Counted from the first letter of the stretch, positions 18,326 to 27,122 are shown. The stretch is DNA of 64,000 nt from Saccharicrinis sp963677345 (GCA_963677345.2 CAXXLC010000029.1:1-64000), one strand, 5' to 3'. Notes: generated from the sequence alone by a model not told the origin. Translations and numbers: made by a program.

Positions 18326-19015
18326 ATGACACAGGAAAGTAAACGAATATTAATTGTTGATGACGAGGAAGACCTATGTGAAATATTACAGTTTAACCTT
18401 GAAAGTGAAGGTTATAAAACTGAAATAGCTTATTCAGCAGAAGAAGCTTTACAAAAAGATCTGGAATCATTTGATCTGCTATTGTTGGATGTAATGATGG
18501 GAAAAATGTCAGGATTTAAACTTATTGATACCATTCGTAAAGAATTGGCAATAGAGGTTCCTGTAATATTCCTTACAGCTAAAAGCACTGAAAATGATTT
18601 GTTAACAGGTTTTAATCTTGGAGCTGACGATTATGTATCAAAGCCATATTCACTAAAGGAGTTGATAGCTCGGGTAAAGGTGGTTCTTCGACGCAATAGT
18701 CAAAATATTTCTGCTGAAGATATGAGTGTAATTAAGGTTGAAAATATGGTATTGGATCTGGATAAAAAAGACCTAACCATTATTGACGATCGTATCGAAT
18801 TGACTCGTAAAGAGTTTGAGATACTAAAATTGTTCTTTGAAAATCAGAAGAAAGTGTTCTCACGTGAGGAAATACTAACAAGAATATGGGGTGATGATGT
18901 TGTAGTATCAGATCGTACCGTAGATGTTAATATTACTCGTTTGAGAAAAAAAATAAAAAATTATGGAGAATATCTCAAAAACCGACCCGGATTGGGATAT
19001 TATTTTGAAGTTTAA
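18326..19015 (+). CDS. phoB: OmpR-family response regulator, PhoB-like
   Basis: 229 residues from MTQESKRILIVDDEEDL; an upstream in-frame start at 18287 would add 13 residues that do not look like a receiver. The acidic pair is D12/D13, the phospho-acceptor is D55 in LLLLDVMM, and the conserved Lys is in YVSKPYS. The winged helix ends with VDVNITRLRKKI and RPGLGYYFEV. Position next to phoU and upstream of a kinase makes PhoB the best call. It would bind the repeat array at 12318-12368. Confidence 0.88.
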   Translation: MTQESKRILIVDDEEDLCEILQFNLESEGYKTEIAYSAEEALQKDLESFDLLLLDVMMGKMSGFKLIDTIRKELAIEVPVIFLTAKSTENDLLTGFNLGADDYVSKPYSLKELIARVKVVLRRNSQNISAEDMSVIKVENMVLDLDKKDLTIIDDRIELTRKEFEILKLFFENQKKVFSREEILTRIWGDDVVVSDRTVDVNITRLRKKIKNYGEYLKNRPGLGYYFEV

Positions 19016-19036
19016 TAATTAAAATTAACCTGGTCT

Positions 19037-20821
19037 ATGTCATTTAATATTAATTACAAAAGAAAACTCTTTGTTTACTATTTTTCAATCATATTTGTAA
19101 TTACTGCATCTTTTATTGCTTTTCAATATCAAAGAGAAAAGCAATATAGGATAGCTCAGTTGGAGAGTAAGTTAGATATCATTTCTGACCTTACTGATAA
19201 TTTTATAAGAGATAATAAAATTATTGAAAATGGTCAGGTCATGTTGATTGATTCTTTATTAAAAGTTGTTCCTAGTGAAGAAACAAGAGTTACGGTTATT
19301 GATCCTAAAGGTAAAGTGTATTTTGATAGTTTTGTGGATGATTTTGAATCAATGGAAAATCATTTGCAACGCCCTGAAATTCAAAAAGCAAAGTATGCCG
19401 ATAATGGAGTTGGATCTAATATTCGTAAATCAACTACTACGGGACAGGCTTTTTATTATTATGCCCATAACTACAATAAATATTTTATCAGAACAGCTGT
19501 TGTTTACGATATCAAAATTCAGAACTTTTTAAAAGCTGAACCTTTGTTTCTTATATTTATAAGTTTCTTATTTGTTGTTTCGTGGATTATACTTTCGTTG
19601 GTGACAAAAAAAATGAGTGAGAGTATCACAAAGCTTAAGGATTTTGCTGTTCAGGTTCGCCAAAATAAGCAAGTTATTGGAGATTATGAATTTCCTAATA
19701 ATGAATTAGGTGTAATTGGTGAGCAAATTATTTCAATGTATAAAAAGCTTACAGAAGCAAAAGAATCATTGAGTTTGGAAAAAGAGAAGCTCATTAAGCA
19801 TTTATTGGTGCTTAATGAAGGTGTTGGTTTTTTTGGGGCAGATAAATCAGTGATCTTAACAAATACTTGTTTTGTGCAGTATTTAAACTTATTAGCTGAA
19901 AAATCGTCTCTTAATCCACAAAATGTTTTTGAAGTTGAAGAGTTAAAAGATCTTCAGAAATTCCTTAAAAAAAATATCGATAAGAAGAAAGAAATTATTA
20001 ACCCTAATGCCTTACCCAAAAAGGAATTAACGATTGAAAAGAATGGTTATTATTTTGAAATTAAGTGTATTGTGTTTCAGGATAGAAGCTTTGAAATATT
20101 GATTAATGATGTTACAAAGCTTGAAAAACGTAGGTTATTGAAGCAACAAATGACCTCAAATATTGCTCATGAGTTAAAGACTCCTGTTGCATCTGTTCGT
20201 GGTTATTTGGAAACAATCATTAATAACCCTGATATTGATGTAGACAAGAAAAAGTATTTTGTGGAGAAAGCTTATCAGCAATCTTTCAGACTTACTAATT
20301 TAATTGAGGATATAGTTGTATTAAATAAAATTGAAGAGGCGGGGAGTAGCTATAAATTTGAGAAAGTTCCTGTATTAAAAGTTGTTCAGGATGTGATAGA
20401 AAACCTGCAGGAGCATATTCAAAAGCAAGGTGCTAAAGTTCAGGTAAACATTAAGGAAGACATAGCTATAAATGCCAATCCTTCTTTGATTATGTCTGTA
20501 TTTCAGAATTTAATTGATAATTCATTAAACTATGCTGGAGAAAATATTGATATAAAAATAGAGCAATATCATGAGGATAATGAATTTTATCATTTCTCGG
20601 TTGCAGATAATGGTGTTGGAATTCCGGAAGAACACATAGCTCGTATTTTTGAACGTTTTTATAGAATAGACTCTGGTCGTTCAAGAAAAATGGGAGGAAC
20701 TGGCTTAGGTTTGGCAATTGTTAAACATGCCGTAAATGTTCATAATGGAGAAGTTTCTGTAAAGAATGCGCCAGGAGGAGGAGCTGTATTCTATATTAGC
20801 TTACCTAAATTCCTGGATTAA
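19037..20821 (+). CDS. phoR: Membrane sensor histidine kinase, PhoR-like
   Basis: 594 residues. Membrane helices lie at about 10-28 and 170-190 with about 140 extracytoplasmic residues between, then a PAS-like segment around 245-365. The H-box SNIAHELKTPVASVRGY has the phospho-acceptor His at about 378; N-box QNLIDNSLNYA, G1 DNGVGIPEEH and G2 GGTGLGLAIVKH follow. It is 21 bp behind phoB. PhoR identity rests mainly on context; the domain order fits. Confidence 0.87.
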   Translation: MSFNINYKRKLFVYYFSIIFVITASFIAFQYQREKQYRIAQLESKLDIISDLTDNFIRDNKIIENGQVMLIDSLLKVVPSEETRVTVIDPKGKVYFDSFVDDFESMENHLQRPEIQKAKYADNGVGSNIRKSTTTGQAFYYYAHNYNKYFIRTAVVYDIKIQNFLKAEPLFLIFISFLFVVSWIILSLVTKKMSESITKLKDFAVQVRQNKQVIGDYEFPNNELGVIGEQIISMYKKLTEAKESLSLEKEKLIKHLLVLNEGVGFFGADKSVILTNTCFVQYLNLLAEKSSLNPQNVFEVEELKDLQKFLKKNIDKKKEIINPNALPKKELTIEKNGYYFEIKCIVFQDRSFEILINDVTKLEKRRLLKQQMTSNIAHELKTPVASVRGYLETIINNPDIDVDKKKYFVEKAYQQSFRLTNLIEDIVVLNKIEEAGSSYKFEKVPVLKVVQDVIENLQEHIQKQGAKVQVNIKEDIAINANPSLIMSVFQNLIDNSLNYAGENIDIKIEQYHEDNEFYHFSVADNGVGIPEEHIARIFERFYRIDSGRSRKMGGTGLGLAIVKHAVNVHNGEVSVKNAPGGGAVFYISLPKFLD

Positions 20822-21032
20822 TATATTCTGATATCATTCAAAAAGATAAATGTCATTGTCTGGAATATAATCTTAAAAATTATTGGAAATAGTTACAGAC
20901 TTTTAGCTTCTTTTTCCATAGTTAGTGCGAGCTTATAGCTCGTGCTAAAACAACACCGCAGAATACTGACAGTAAAGCGTTTTCATGGTAAATACACGTC
21001 CTGAAAGGACAACTCAAAAATGTTGGTTTACA

Positions 21033-21067
21033 GTTGAAAGTTAAAAGTTGAAAGTTGAAAGTCTTGG
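21033..21067. repeat. Heptanucleotide array, unit GTTGAAA
   Basis: Units GTTGAAA, GTTAAAA, GTTGAAA and GTTGAAA start at 21033, 21040, 21047 and 21054, followed in phase by GTCTTGG. Confidence 0.8.
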
Positions 21068-21101
21068 TTTCCTGCTGCATATATTCTTACGAGGGGTATT
21101 A

Positions 21102-21164
21102 CTCTTAGTTCTTAGTTTTTAGTTCTTAGCTCTTAGTTTCTAGTGCCTGGTACTCAGCGCACAG
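21102..21164. repeat. Heptanucleotide array, unit YTCTTAG
   Basis: Nine consecutive in-phase units: CTCTTAG, TTCTTAG, TTTTTAG, TTCTTAG, CTCTTAG, TTTCTAG, then the more diverged TGCCTGG, TACTCAG and CGCACAG. Confidence 0.8.
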
Positions 21165-21385
21165 AGCAAACAAAATTTCAGAATGAAAACCAAAATCCGT
21201 AAGGATTTATCTTTGCGACCTTAGTTTTAAGGAGTTGGAATCTTTATTTTAAAAGTTATTTCCGGTTTTGCGGGCTTTGCGAGAAAAATAGTCCTTAGGT
21301 GTTAGACGTTAAGCCATATTGTAATGCTGTTAAATTAAAATATTTCTCTAACGAAGGCAACAACTAAGCGTGCTGTAAATCATTT

Positions 21386-21406
21386 CTCCTCCTTCCAAAG
21401 GAGGAG
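21386..21406. repeat. 9-bp perfect hairpin CTCCTCCTT/AAGGAGGAG
   Basis: The loop is only 3 nt (CCA). It is followed by a purine-rich GAGGGGGAGG stretch, with no T-run on either side. Looks like a dispersed intergenic hairpin rather than a terminator. Confidence 0.6.
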
Positions 21407-21454
21407 TACCCGAAGTATGAGGGGGAGGTGGTTTTAAATCTTCTATTTTATTAT

Positions 21455-21481
21455 ACCTGTCTGCTTGTTCAACAGACAGGT
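21455..21481. repeat. 9-bp perfect hairpin ACCTGTCTG/CAGACAGGT
   Basis: Two 9-bp arms with a 9-nt loop. The ACCTGTC/GACAGGT core is shared with the long inverted repeat at 53232-53290. Confidence 0.6.
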
Positions 21482-21516
21482 AAGTTGTAAGTACTTGATC
21501 AAATAATCGATGGTGA

Positions 21517-21642
21517 TTAAGGCATTATTACCGACCCTACATAAACAGAGTTACTCACACAGTTGCTGTTATCGGTTGCATCACTTGCAATATAACAATG
21601 CACTTCTGTTCCGGCAGGGGCATAAGGTAATCCTATTTTAAT
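21517..21642 (-). pseudogene. C-terminal remnant of a small structural-type protein (DUF6266-like tail)
   Basis: The minus strand reads GLPYAPAGTEVHCYIASDA and then NCVSNSVYVGSVIMP before a stop at 21517. This resembles the C-terminal tail of DUF6266-type proteins common in Bacteroidota. The upstream part of the gene is missing; the frame runs into the small ORF next door. I am sure it was coding but only moderately sure of the family. Confidence 0.4.
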
Positions 21643-21827
21643 AATATTTCTCTTATGGCTTTTTTAGCCGCTGCTCTTTCTGCTGCTTTTCGGGCTTTAT
21701 GCCTTTTTATCCAGTTTGAAATAACAGTGGTGAGAGTTCCTGCAAGCAGGGTGATCGCTGACCTGATCAACAAAGTATGCGGATCAGTATCCTGGGGAGA
21801 GTGTAATTGTGCATCAGCTATTTCCAT
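21633..21827 (-). CDS. Small membrane-type protein with basic tail, possibly a remnant
   Basis: 64 residues from MEIADAQLHSPQ, with one hydrophobic segment (LLIRSAITLLAGTLTTVI) and a strongly basic Ala-rich tail (RKAAERAAAKKAIREI). Coding-like sequence (ALNIGSPGTLGA) continues upstream of the ATG until a stop, so the true N-terminus may be lost. The shape is like a small phage holin-type or lysis accessory protein. Function not assigned. Confidence 0.4.
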   Translation of the reverse strand: MEIADAQLHSPQDTDPHTLLIRSAITLLAGTLTTVISNWIKRHKARKAAERAAAKKAIREILLK

Positions 21828-22029
21828 TGCACCTAAAGTACCCGGTGAACCGATATTTAGTGCCTGCAGGAAAACTATTATTTATTTGAAATACAACTAA
21901 TTATGGTTGATAAAATGTTTGAATCTTTATGTGTATTTAGTTGCTATATTTATTTATAATACAGATATTCAACGTATTAAATAATTGAGATTCGATTATT
22001 TCAACAAAGGATATTAAGAAAATATAAAT

Positions 22030-23484
22030 ATGAGAAAGAGATTCGAACAACAATTGACAATAGGAAGCCTATTAATAAAAGATACACCAATTCCAACTGC
22101 AAAAAGAAGTGGTGCGTTGCCTGCTTTATGTGCTGCATTAAAAAAAATTTATGTTACTCCGGAATGGAACAATAAGATTTATGAAATATTAGAAAAAGAA
22201 ATATTACCTAAAAATAATCATACAGGAAGAATAGGTATGGGACTTTGGGAAATATTTGTTTTATCACAAGTTCGTTTATGTCAAAACATTAGTTATGATG
22301 AGTTACATCATATTTCCAATTATGACTCAATGGTGCGTCAAATTATGGGTATAGAAACTATTCAAACATATCAAAAGCAAGAGTATGGATATCAACGTAT
22401 AATTGATAATGTTGGTTTGATTGATAATGAAACAATAAAAAAACTCAATAATATTATTGTTGAATTTGGACACGAGGTGTTTAAAAAAAAAGAGGAGGAA
22501 GCATTACACTTAAAAACAGATAGCTTTGTTGTAGAAAGCAATGTTCATTTTCCAACAGATTATAATTTACTTTGGGATAGTGTACGTAAATGTATTGATA
22601 TGATAATCAAATTACAATATAGGCACAATCTTCCTGGCTGGAGAAAAGTAAAGGATTGGCAACGTGATTTAAAAAATAAAATGAGAGCTTTAGGTAGGGC
22701 TAATTCTTCAGGAGGCAAAGGAAAACAAGAACGTGTAAAAATGAAAGCTCAAGAATATATTAAAAAAGCCAAAGCACTTTATCAGAAATTAGAAAATTCT
22801 AAGGACAAATACCCCAAAGATGACCTTGTTAGTGTTGCTATAATTACTGAATTAGAACGTTTTATGCAATTACTTCGTAAGCATATTGATCTTCTTGAAA
22901 GAAGAGTTATTAAAGGGGAAAAGATTCCTCATGAAGAAAAATTGTTTTCTATTTTTGAGCAATATACAGAATGGATTACAAAAGGGAAATTGCGACCAAA
23001 CGTTGAACTTGGTAAGAAAACAAATATTACCACTGACCAATATAATTTAATTCTTGATTATCAGGTTGTGGATCATCAAGCAGATTCTGAAATTGTGCTG
23101 GAAGTAGCCGCAAGAATATTTACAAAATTTAAAGTAAAAAGTTGGTCATTCGATAAAGGATATTATCATAAAAACAATAAAGTGTCATTGTCTCAAAAAG
23201 TTGAAAACCTTGTACTTCCAAAAAAGGGCAAGTGTAACAAAGAAGAGTATGAAGAAGAGCATAAATCAATATTCAAGAAGTTTAGACATAAACATAGTGC
23301 AATAGAATCTAATATTAACGAACTGGAACATAGAGGATTGGATAGGTGTCCTGATAAAGGATATGAACATTTTAAAAGATACGTTGGTCTTGCGATTACA
23401 GCCTTTAATTTGAAAAAAATAGGAGAACGACTGCTTGTAGATCTACGTCAGGAAATGAATGCCTCTGTAAAACAAGCGGCTTAA
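22030..23484 (+). CDS. Transposase, ISNCY-type insertion sequence
   Basis: 484 residues. The N-terminal third (GMGLWEIFVLSQVRL, SYDELHHISNYDS) and the catalytic-type stretch LKTDSFVVESNVHFPTD, then QVVDHQADSE and SWSFDKGYYHK, match ISNCY-family transposases of Bacteroidota. A Lys-rich insert lies at about 215-260. The gene appears full length with no frameshift. I could not find convincing terminal inverted repeats or a target duplication in the 130 bp on either side, so the element ends are not set. Confidence 0.8.
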   Translation: MRKRFEQQLTIGSLLIKDTPIPTAKRSGALPALCAALKKIYVTPEWNNKIYEILEKEILPKNNHTGRIGMGLWEIFVLSQVRLCQNISYDELHHISNYDSMVRQIMGIETIQTYQKQEYGYQRIIDNVGLIDNETIKKLNNIIVEFGHEVFKKKEEEALHLKTDSFVVESNVHFPTDYNLLWDSVRKCIDMIIKLQYRHNLPGWRKVKDWQRDLKNKMRALGRANSSGGKGKQERVKMKAQEYIKKAKALYQKLENSKDKYPKDDLVSVAIITELERFMQLLRKHIDLLERRVIKGEKIPHEEKLFSIFEQYTEWITKGKLRPNVELGKKTNITTDQYNLILDYQVVDHQADSEIVLEVAARIFTKFKVKSWSFDKGYYHKNNKVSLSQKVENLVLPKKGKCNKEEYEEEHKSIFKKFRHKHSAIESNINELEHRGLDRCPDKGYEHFKRYVGLAITAFNLKKIGERLLVDLRQEMNASVKQAA

Positions 23485-23696
23485 TAATAGGTTTATACAC
23501 ATTTATTTACGCCATTGTAATGGAATTGTTATGCCCTAATTTAAAATATAGAATATCATAATATATTATACGTAAACAAACATAGCTATTCCAAAAAAAA
23601 ATTGTTCTCTTTTCATTTTTTTTGGAGTGTCAAAATTTACGCAAAATTATTTCGATTCAAAAAACAGGGGTTTTCTTGCTGGAACTATTTAGTCTA

Positions 23697-23752
23697 CTGC
23701 TCTCAGATTCCAGCTCAGTCTACAGTCTGCAGCCTGTAGCTTTCAGTACTTG
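23697..23752. repeat. Heptanucleotide array, unit near GTCTGCA
   Basis: In-phase units CTGCTCT, CAGATTC, CAGCTCA, GTCTACA, GTCTGCA, GCCTGTA, GCTTTCA and GTACTTG. The central four are the clearest. Confidence 0.6.
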
Positions 23753-23796
23753 TAAATTTTATCTCTGTAAGAAAAAAGTCACTTTATAAACTTTAT

Positions 23797-23831
23797 GAAC
23801 TTTCAACTTTCGACTTTCAACTTTATAAACT
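23797..23831. repeat. Heptanucleotide array, unit CAACTTT
   Basis: GAACTTT, CAACTTT, CGACTTT, CAACTTT and ATAAACT start at 23797, 23804, 23811, 23818 and 23825. The unit is the reverse complement of the GTTGAAA array at 21033. Confidence 0.75.
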
Positions 23832-23857
23832 CTAAATTAGATCAATAAGGTAAACTA

Positions 23858-23889
23858 AAAAATAACAGTTATTTTACTGTTACTTTTTA
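23858..23889. terminator. Terminator-like hairpin downstream of the transposase
   Basis: TAACAGT pairs with ACTGTTA over a 6-nt loop, flanked by A-rich and T-rich tracts on the two sides. It lies about 370 bp past the transposase stop, so the assignment is weak. Confidence 0.4.
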
Positions 23890-24077
23890 GAGCTGTAACA
23901 ACTTGATAATTAGTACTGTGTAAAATATAGCAATTTCTATTCTGTTTTGTTTTGACCCCCAAAATGGCTCAAAATTCCATTTTTGGGCAAAAATGCCTGT
24001 TTTCGATTCCATTTTTATGCAAAATGGGCCATTTTCGATTCCGATTTTAATGTTTTTCGTACTTTTTGTGCAGATTC

Positions 24078-24136
24078 TTCGCATATGCTTCGCATTTCTT
24101 CGCACTTTCTTCGCATTTCTTCGCATCGTCTTCGCA
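24078..24136. repeat. Six TTCGCA motifs in 10/11-bp helical phase
   Basis: TTCGCA starts at 24078, 24089, 24099, 24110, 24120 and 24131, so the steps alternate 11, 10, 11, 10, 11. The true unit is therefore 21 bp, two helical turns or seven codons. The minus-strand frame reads RRNAKKVRRNAKHMRR. Confidence 0.85.
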
Positions 24137-24184
24137 TATGCTATGCATACTGTATGCACTTTTACTGCACCTGCTTCGGATTTG

Positions 24185-24291
24185 CTATGGACCATCTATG
24201 GACCACGTTCGCCTTTTTACACAGGTTCAACACAGGTTTATCACAGGTTTATTGCCTTAGGAGTGCGAAGAACCTGCATAGAACCTGCATT
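24185..24291. repeat. Serial 11-bp tandem duplications of different sequence
   Basis: CTATGGACCAT/C occurs twice (24185, 24196), CACAGGTTTAT three times (24220, 24231, 24242) and GAACCTGCATA/T twice (24270, 24281). Each family has its own sequence but the same 11-bp step, directly downstream of the TTCGCA array. Confidence 0.85.
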
Positions 24292-24670
24292 GGAAATGCG
24301 TGAAATTGTGAACTTGGTCCAGGTTTGAACCGGAGATGGGTAGGAGAAGGGGCAGAGCAGACCTGAAGCTGGGTCAGAGGTGCTTGCACTGACAACAACA
24401 ATAACTTGCAATTTTACCAGCAAAGAATCTAGCCTGAACTATTCATAAATTATTCTACTGCAAGCCTCAAAACCTTTGATAAAAAGCAAATGCTCGATTT
24501 TAAGTTTTCAAAATAGTTCACTATTCCTGCAAACTAAAAATCTCTACTTCACTTTTTATCTTTGCTTTTGATGCTCTCATAACGAAAATTTATGAATATA
24601 TCAGGCTTGGTTTTCACCTCCTCAAACCACCGGCCATTATGTTAATGTGAAAATAGTAATAGCAGAGTCG

Positions 24671-24712
24671 CATATAGTTCCTAGTTCCTAGTTGAAAGTT
24701 GAAAGTTGAAAG
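24671..24712. repeat. Heptanucleotide array mixing TTCCTAG and TTGAAAG units
   Basis: CATATAG, TTCCTAG, TTCCTAG, TTGAAAG, TTGAAAG and TTGAAAG run without a break in one 7-bp phase, although the unit changes halfway. From 24692 the sequence repeats that at 21040-21098. Confidence 0.8.
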
Positions 24713-24768
24713 TCTTGGTTTCCTGCTGCATATATCCTTACGAGGGGTACTTGTTAAATTGTCGAGTT

Positions 24769-24848
24769 GATTAGTGATTAAAGATTAGGGATTAAGGATG
24801 AATTAGCTGTCGAGTTAGTGAGTTGTAGAGTTGATGAGTTGATGAAAG
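24769..24848. repeat. Adjacent GATTARN heptamer and NNNGAGTT octamer arrays
   Basis: GATTAGT, GATTAAA, GATTAGG, GATTAAG and GATGAAT start at 24769 with 7-bp steps. After 5 bp, GTCGAGTT, AGTGAGTT, GTAGAGTT and GATGAGTT follow from 24809 with 8-bp steps. Confidence 0.8.
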
Positions 24849-24906
24849 ACCTGACAGCGTTTCGTAAGCAAGCTGTAAATTAAACCTGTCAGCGTCTATA
24901 TAGTAG

Positions 24907-24934
24907 TTCCTGGTTCTTAGTTCTTAGCTTCTAG
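24907..24934. repeat. Short heptanucleotide array, unit TTCTTAG
   Basis: TTCCTGG, TTCTTAG, TTCTTAG and CTTCTAG in phase; same unit as the array at 21102-21164. Confidence 0.7.
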
Positions 24935-25068
24935 GCATTATGCCATAGTGTTTCAGGTTGCAACATTTGCCCAGCAAATACCAATTAGCTGTAATTAGCA
25001 TTTGTTTGTTGGTTTTACCTATACAAAAAAACTGTTTATTTAGCTCATCCAGAAATATTTTTACTTAC

Positions 25069-25773
25069 TTATGCCTGAATTAAGAAGATTGTAGGTTTTT
25101 TATGAAGTTCAGGTAAATTACCTTTCCACTGAGCTACAGTTTTTGTTTTAATGAACTCTGTTTCTAATGTAATATCGCAAGCCACACAAACTTTAGTTTT
25201 TGAATTGCAATTTGTGATAATATCTTTTAATAAGTGATTGTTTCTGTATGGAGCTTCGATAAATATCTGAGTTTGTTTTTCTCTTATAGATACAGCCTCC
25301 AAATGTTTAATAGCTTTGGCTCTATCGCCAGCTTTAATAGGAATATAACCATGGAAGGCAAAACTTTGACCATTCATCCCGGAAGCCATTAACGACAATA
25401 GGATGGAGGAGGGGCCTACCAAAGGAACTACCTTAATACTCTGTTGATGAGCCATGGCAACAATTTCAGCACCTGGATCTGCAACACCAGGACAGCCAGC
25501 TTCAGATATAATTCCTATATTTTCTCCTTTTTTTACAATATTTAAAAAGCTGCTTTTTTGCTGGGGGGTAGTGTGTTTGTTTAAAACAAAAAAAGTAAGT
25601 TCATCAATGTCAATTGACTTATCAACTTTTTTCAGATATCGACGTGTAGTTCTGATATCTTCTACGATAAAATATTTGATCTGTTTAATTAAAATACAAA
25701 CTTCTGAGGGGATTACACTTTCAACAGAAGTTTCACCTAGTGTATTGGGAATTAAAAATACTGTACCTGCCAT
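25069..25773 (-). CDS. SAM-dependent methyltransferase, RsmI-like tetrapyrrole-methylase fold
   Basis: 234 residues. IGIISEAGCPGVADPGAEIV is the signature of the RsmI group, which 2'-O-methylates C1402 of 16S rRNA, and VPLVGPSSILLSLMASGMNG and FHGYIPIKAGDR follow in order. The start MAGTVFLIPNTLGE is the usual one for the shorter Bacteroidota version of this family. That version often coexists with a longer true RsmI, so the exact rRNA target is not certain. Confidence 0.85.
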   Translation of the reverse strand: MAGTVFLIPNTLGETSVESVIPSEVCILIKQIKYFIVEDIRTTRRYLKKVDKSIDIDELTFFVLNKHTTPQQKSSFLNIVKKGENIGIISEAGCPGVADPGAEIVAMAHQQSIKVVPLVGPSSILLSLMASGMNGQSFAFHGYIPIKAGDRAKAIKHLEAVSIREKQTQIFIEAPYRNNHLLKDIITNCNSKTKVCVACDITLETEFIKTKTVAQWKGNLPELHKKPTIFLIQA

Positions 25774-25811
25774 TGATTAAATTTTGGACAAAATTATAAA
25801 ATAATCGCACA

Positions 25812-25849
25812 AAAAAAGGCTGTCTAACCTTTTAAGACAAGCCTTTTTA
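25812..25849 (-). terminator. Terminator of the GH16-like gene
   Basis: AAAAAGGC pairs with GCCTTTTT and TGTCT with AGACA, with a one-base bulge between. Lies 31 bases past the stop of the minus-strand gene. Confidence 0.75.
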
Positions 25850-25879
25850 TAAAATTGTGTGTTAATTGTATGTGCTGTG

Positions 25880-27122
25880 TTAATTAAGCTGGTAGCATCT
25901 TACCCAATCAATGTCCATTGATATAGGAAGATTTTCGGCTTTAGGTTCATCCAATAAATGCGAACTTAATGTTACATACATTGGTGTTTGTGGAATGTTT
26001 TCTGTTTGAGTATGAACCGTTACTCCATTGATTTTCCATTCCATTTTATTTTTAGACCATTCTAATGAATAAATATAAAACTGATCAGAAGATCCCGGAA
26101 TTTTTAGCTTCTCAACTTTTTGATTGATCTCTTTTCCATTTGACCAAAAGTTTCCTGCTTCAATTCTATTTTTATCATTTTCAGGTGTTTTTATGATGTT
26201 AACCTGAGGTGCAATTTTTTCTGCCAATAGCCAAAAGGTATGATTTACAGGTGCTTGTATGACTATATTTAATTTTAGCTTCAAAGCGACCATATTGCTG
26301 TCTGAAACTTTGTCCGGTACTTATTAAACCTGATGTAAAATCAAATTTCCTTGGAACAAAACCTAATGTTGAATCCCATATCTTACCGTTACACGCTTGA
26401 TTTTTAGTAATGATTTTTGCACAGCTATCGCGTAATTCAATATTTGAATCAGTAAAAAACTGCTTTTCATTTGCTTGAACATAGGTGTCATTCATTAATG
26501 CCTTTCCCCAAAAATAACCAGTAATCCATTTAGAGGTATTCAGTTTAGTACCATTAAAGTCATCCTCAAATGTCATATTCCATTGGTCAATTGTACTGAA
26601 AGAATTGTGGTCTTTTGTTTTATTGTACCACACAATATCCTCACTTCTGGATAATGTTTTATGTTCTTCAATCAACTGAAATTCTTTGGATTTTTTAAAT
26701 CTGTTTTTATCCTTCATTTCAGATTTAGTGTTGGCATACTCCTGCGAATTGATAAATGTTTCCAGTTTAAGAAATGTTTGAATCTCAGGGGTGTTTTTTA
26801 ATTCTTCAGCTTCTTCGGTTTTTCCTTTACGCATGAACTTAAAATAACGTTTTACATTGGCAGAACGTTTGTGTTCTTTGTATTTTTTAAACTGTTGATA
26901 AGCTTCAGTATCCTTAAACTTTTCTTTTTTTAGTTTAATTACTTTTTGTTTAAAATCTCCTGAATGAACTAATGTATCTAATTCATAATATCTTTTTAAA
27001 TCTGTAGATTCTTTAATCTTATTGAAACGATCAAATTCTTCTTTAAGGAGTTTCAATTCGTTTTCATATTTATCAGTATTAGGAAATTTACTTCCAAAAA
27101 GGGTTGAAAAAATATTAGCCAT
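25880..27122 (-). pseudogene. GH16-type beta-glucanase-like protein with helical N-terminal domain, frameshifted
   Basis: The N-terminal frame (from 27122) has about 165 charged, helix-forming residues, then a GH16 jelly-roll start: MTFEDDFNGTKLNTSKW, TGQSFRQQYGRFEAKIKYSH. The C-terminal frame carries APVNHTFWLLAEKIAP, QFYIYSLEWSKNKMEWKING and ISMDIDWVRCYQLN. One extra base near 26252-26258 separates them; removing it gives about 413 residues. Where GH16 enzymes have the ExDxxE catalytic signature, this protein reads APQVNIIKT, so I see no catalytic acids at the expected place. It may be a non-catalytic member. No signal peptide is visible, which is odd for GH16. Confidence 0.75.

Larger units (their letters stand above)
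20822..22029. other. Gene-poor region with repeats and gene remnants
   Basis: No full gene is supported in these 1.2 kb. It holds two 7-bp-period arrays, two strong hairpins, and on the minus strand two small remnants of a phage-like cassette, listed separately. About 60 bp from the GTTGAAA array through TTTCCTGCTGCATATAT to GAGGGGTA recurs almost unchanged at about 24692-24749. Confidence 0.7.
23485..25068. other. Gene-poor region with degenerate tandem arrays
   Basis: 1.6 kb without a supported gene. Several overlapping open frames at 23887-24423 on both strands are by-products of the short repeats and the absence of stop codons. The stretch contains arrays of 7-, 8- and 10/11-bp period, listed separately, and a palindrome AAAATGGGCCATTTT at about 24017. 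Confidence 0.7.

Noticed and set aside
22030..23484. Exact ends of the ISNCY element
   Set aside because: I compared the flanks for inverted repeats and a target duplication and found nothing beyond chance length, so no element boundaries are claimed.
24078..24291. Possible CRISPR array
   Set aside because: Units are 6-11 bp with no unique spacers of 25-40 bp, and there are no cas genes in the window.
23887..24423. Six overlapping open frames on both strands, 60-111 residues
   Set aside because: They arise from the short tandem repeats and lack of stops. No frame has family similarity, and frames on both strands are equally open.
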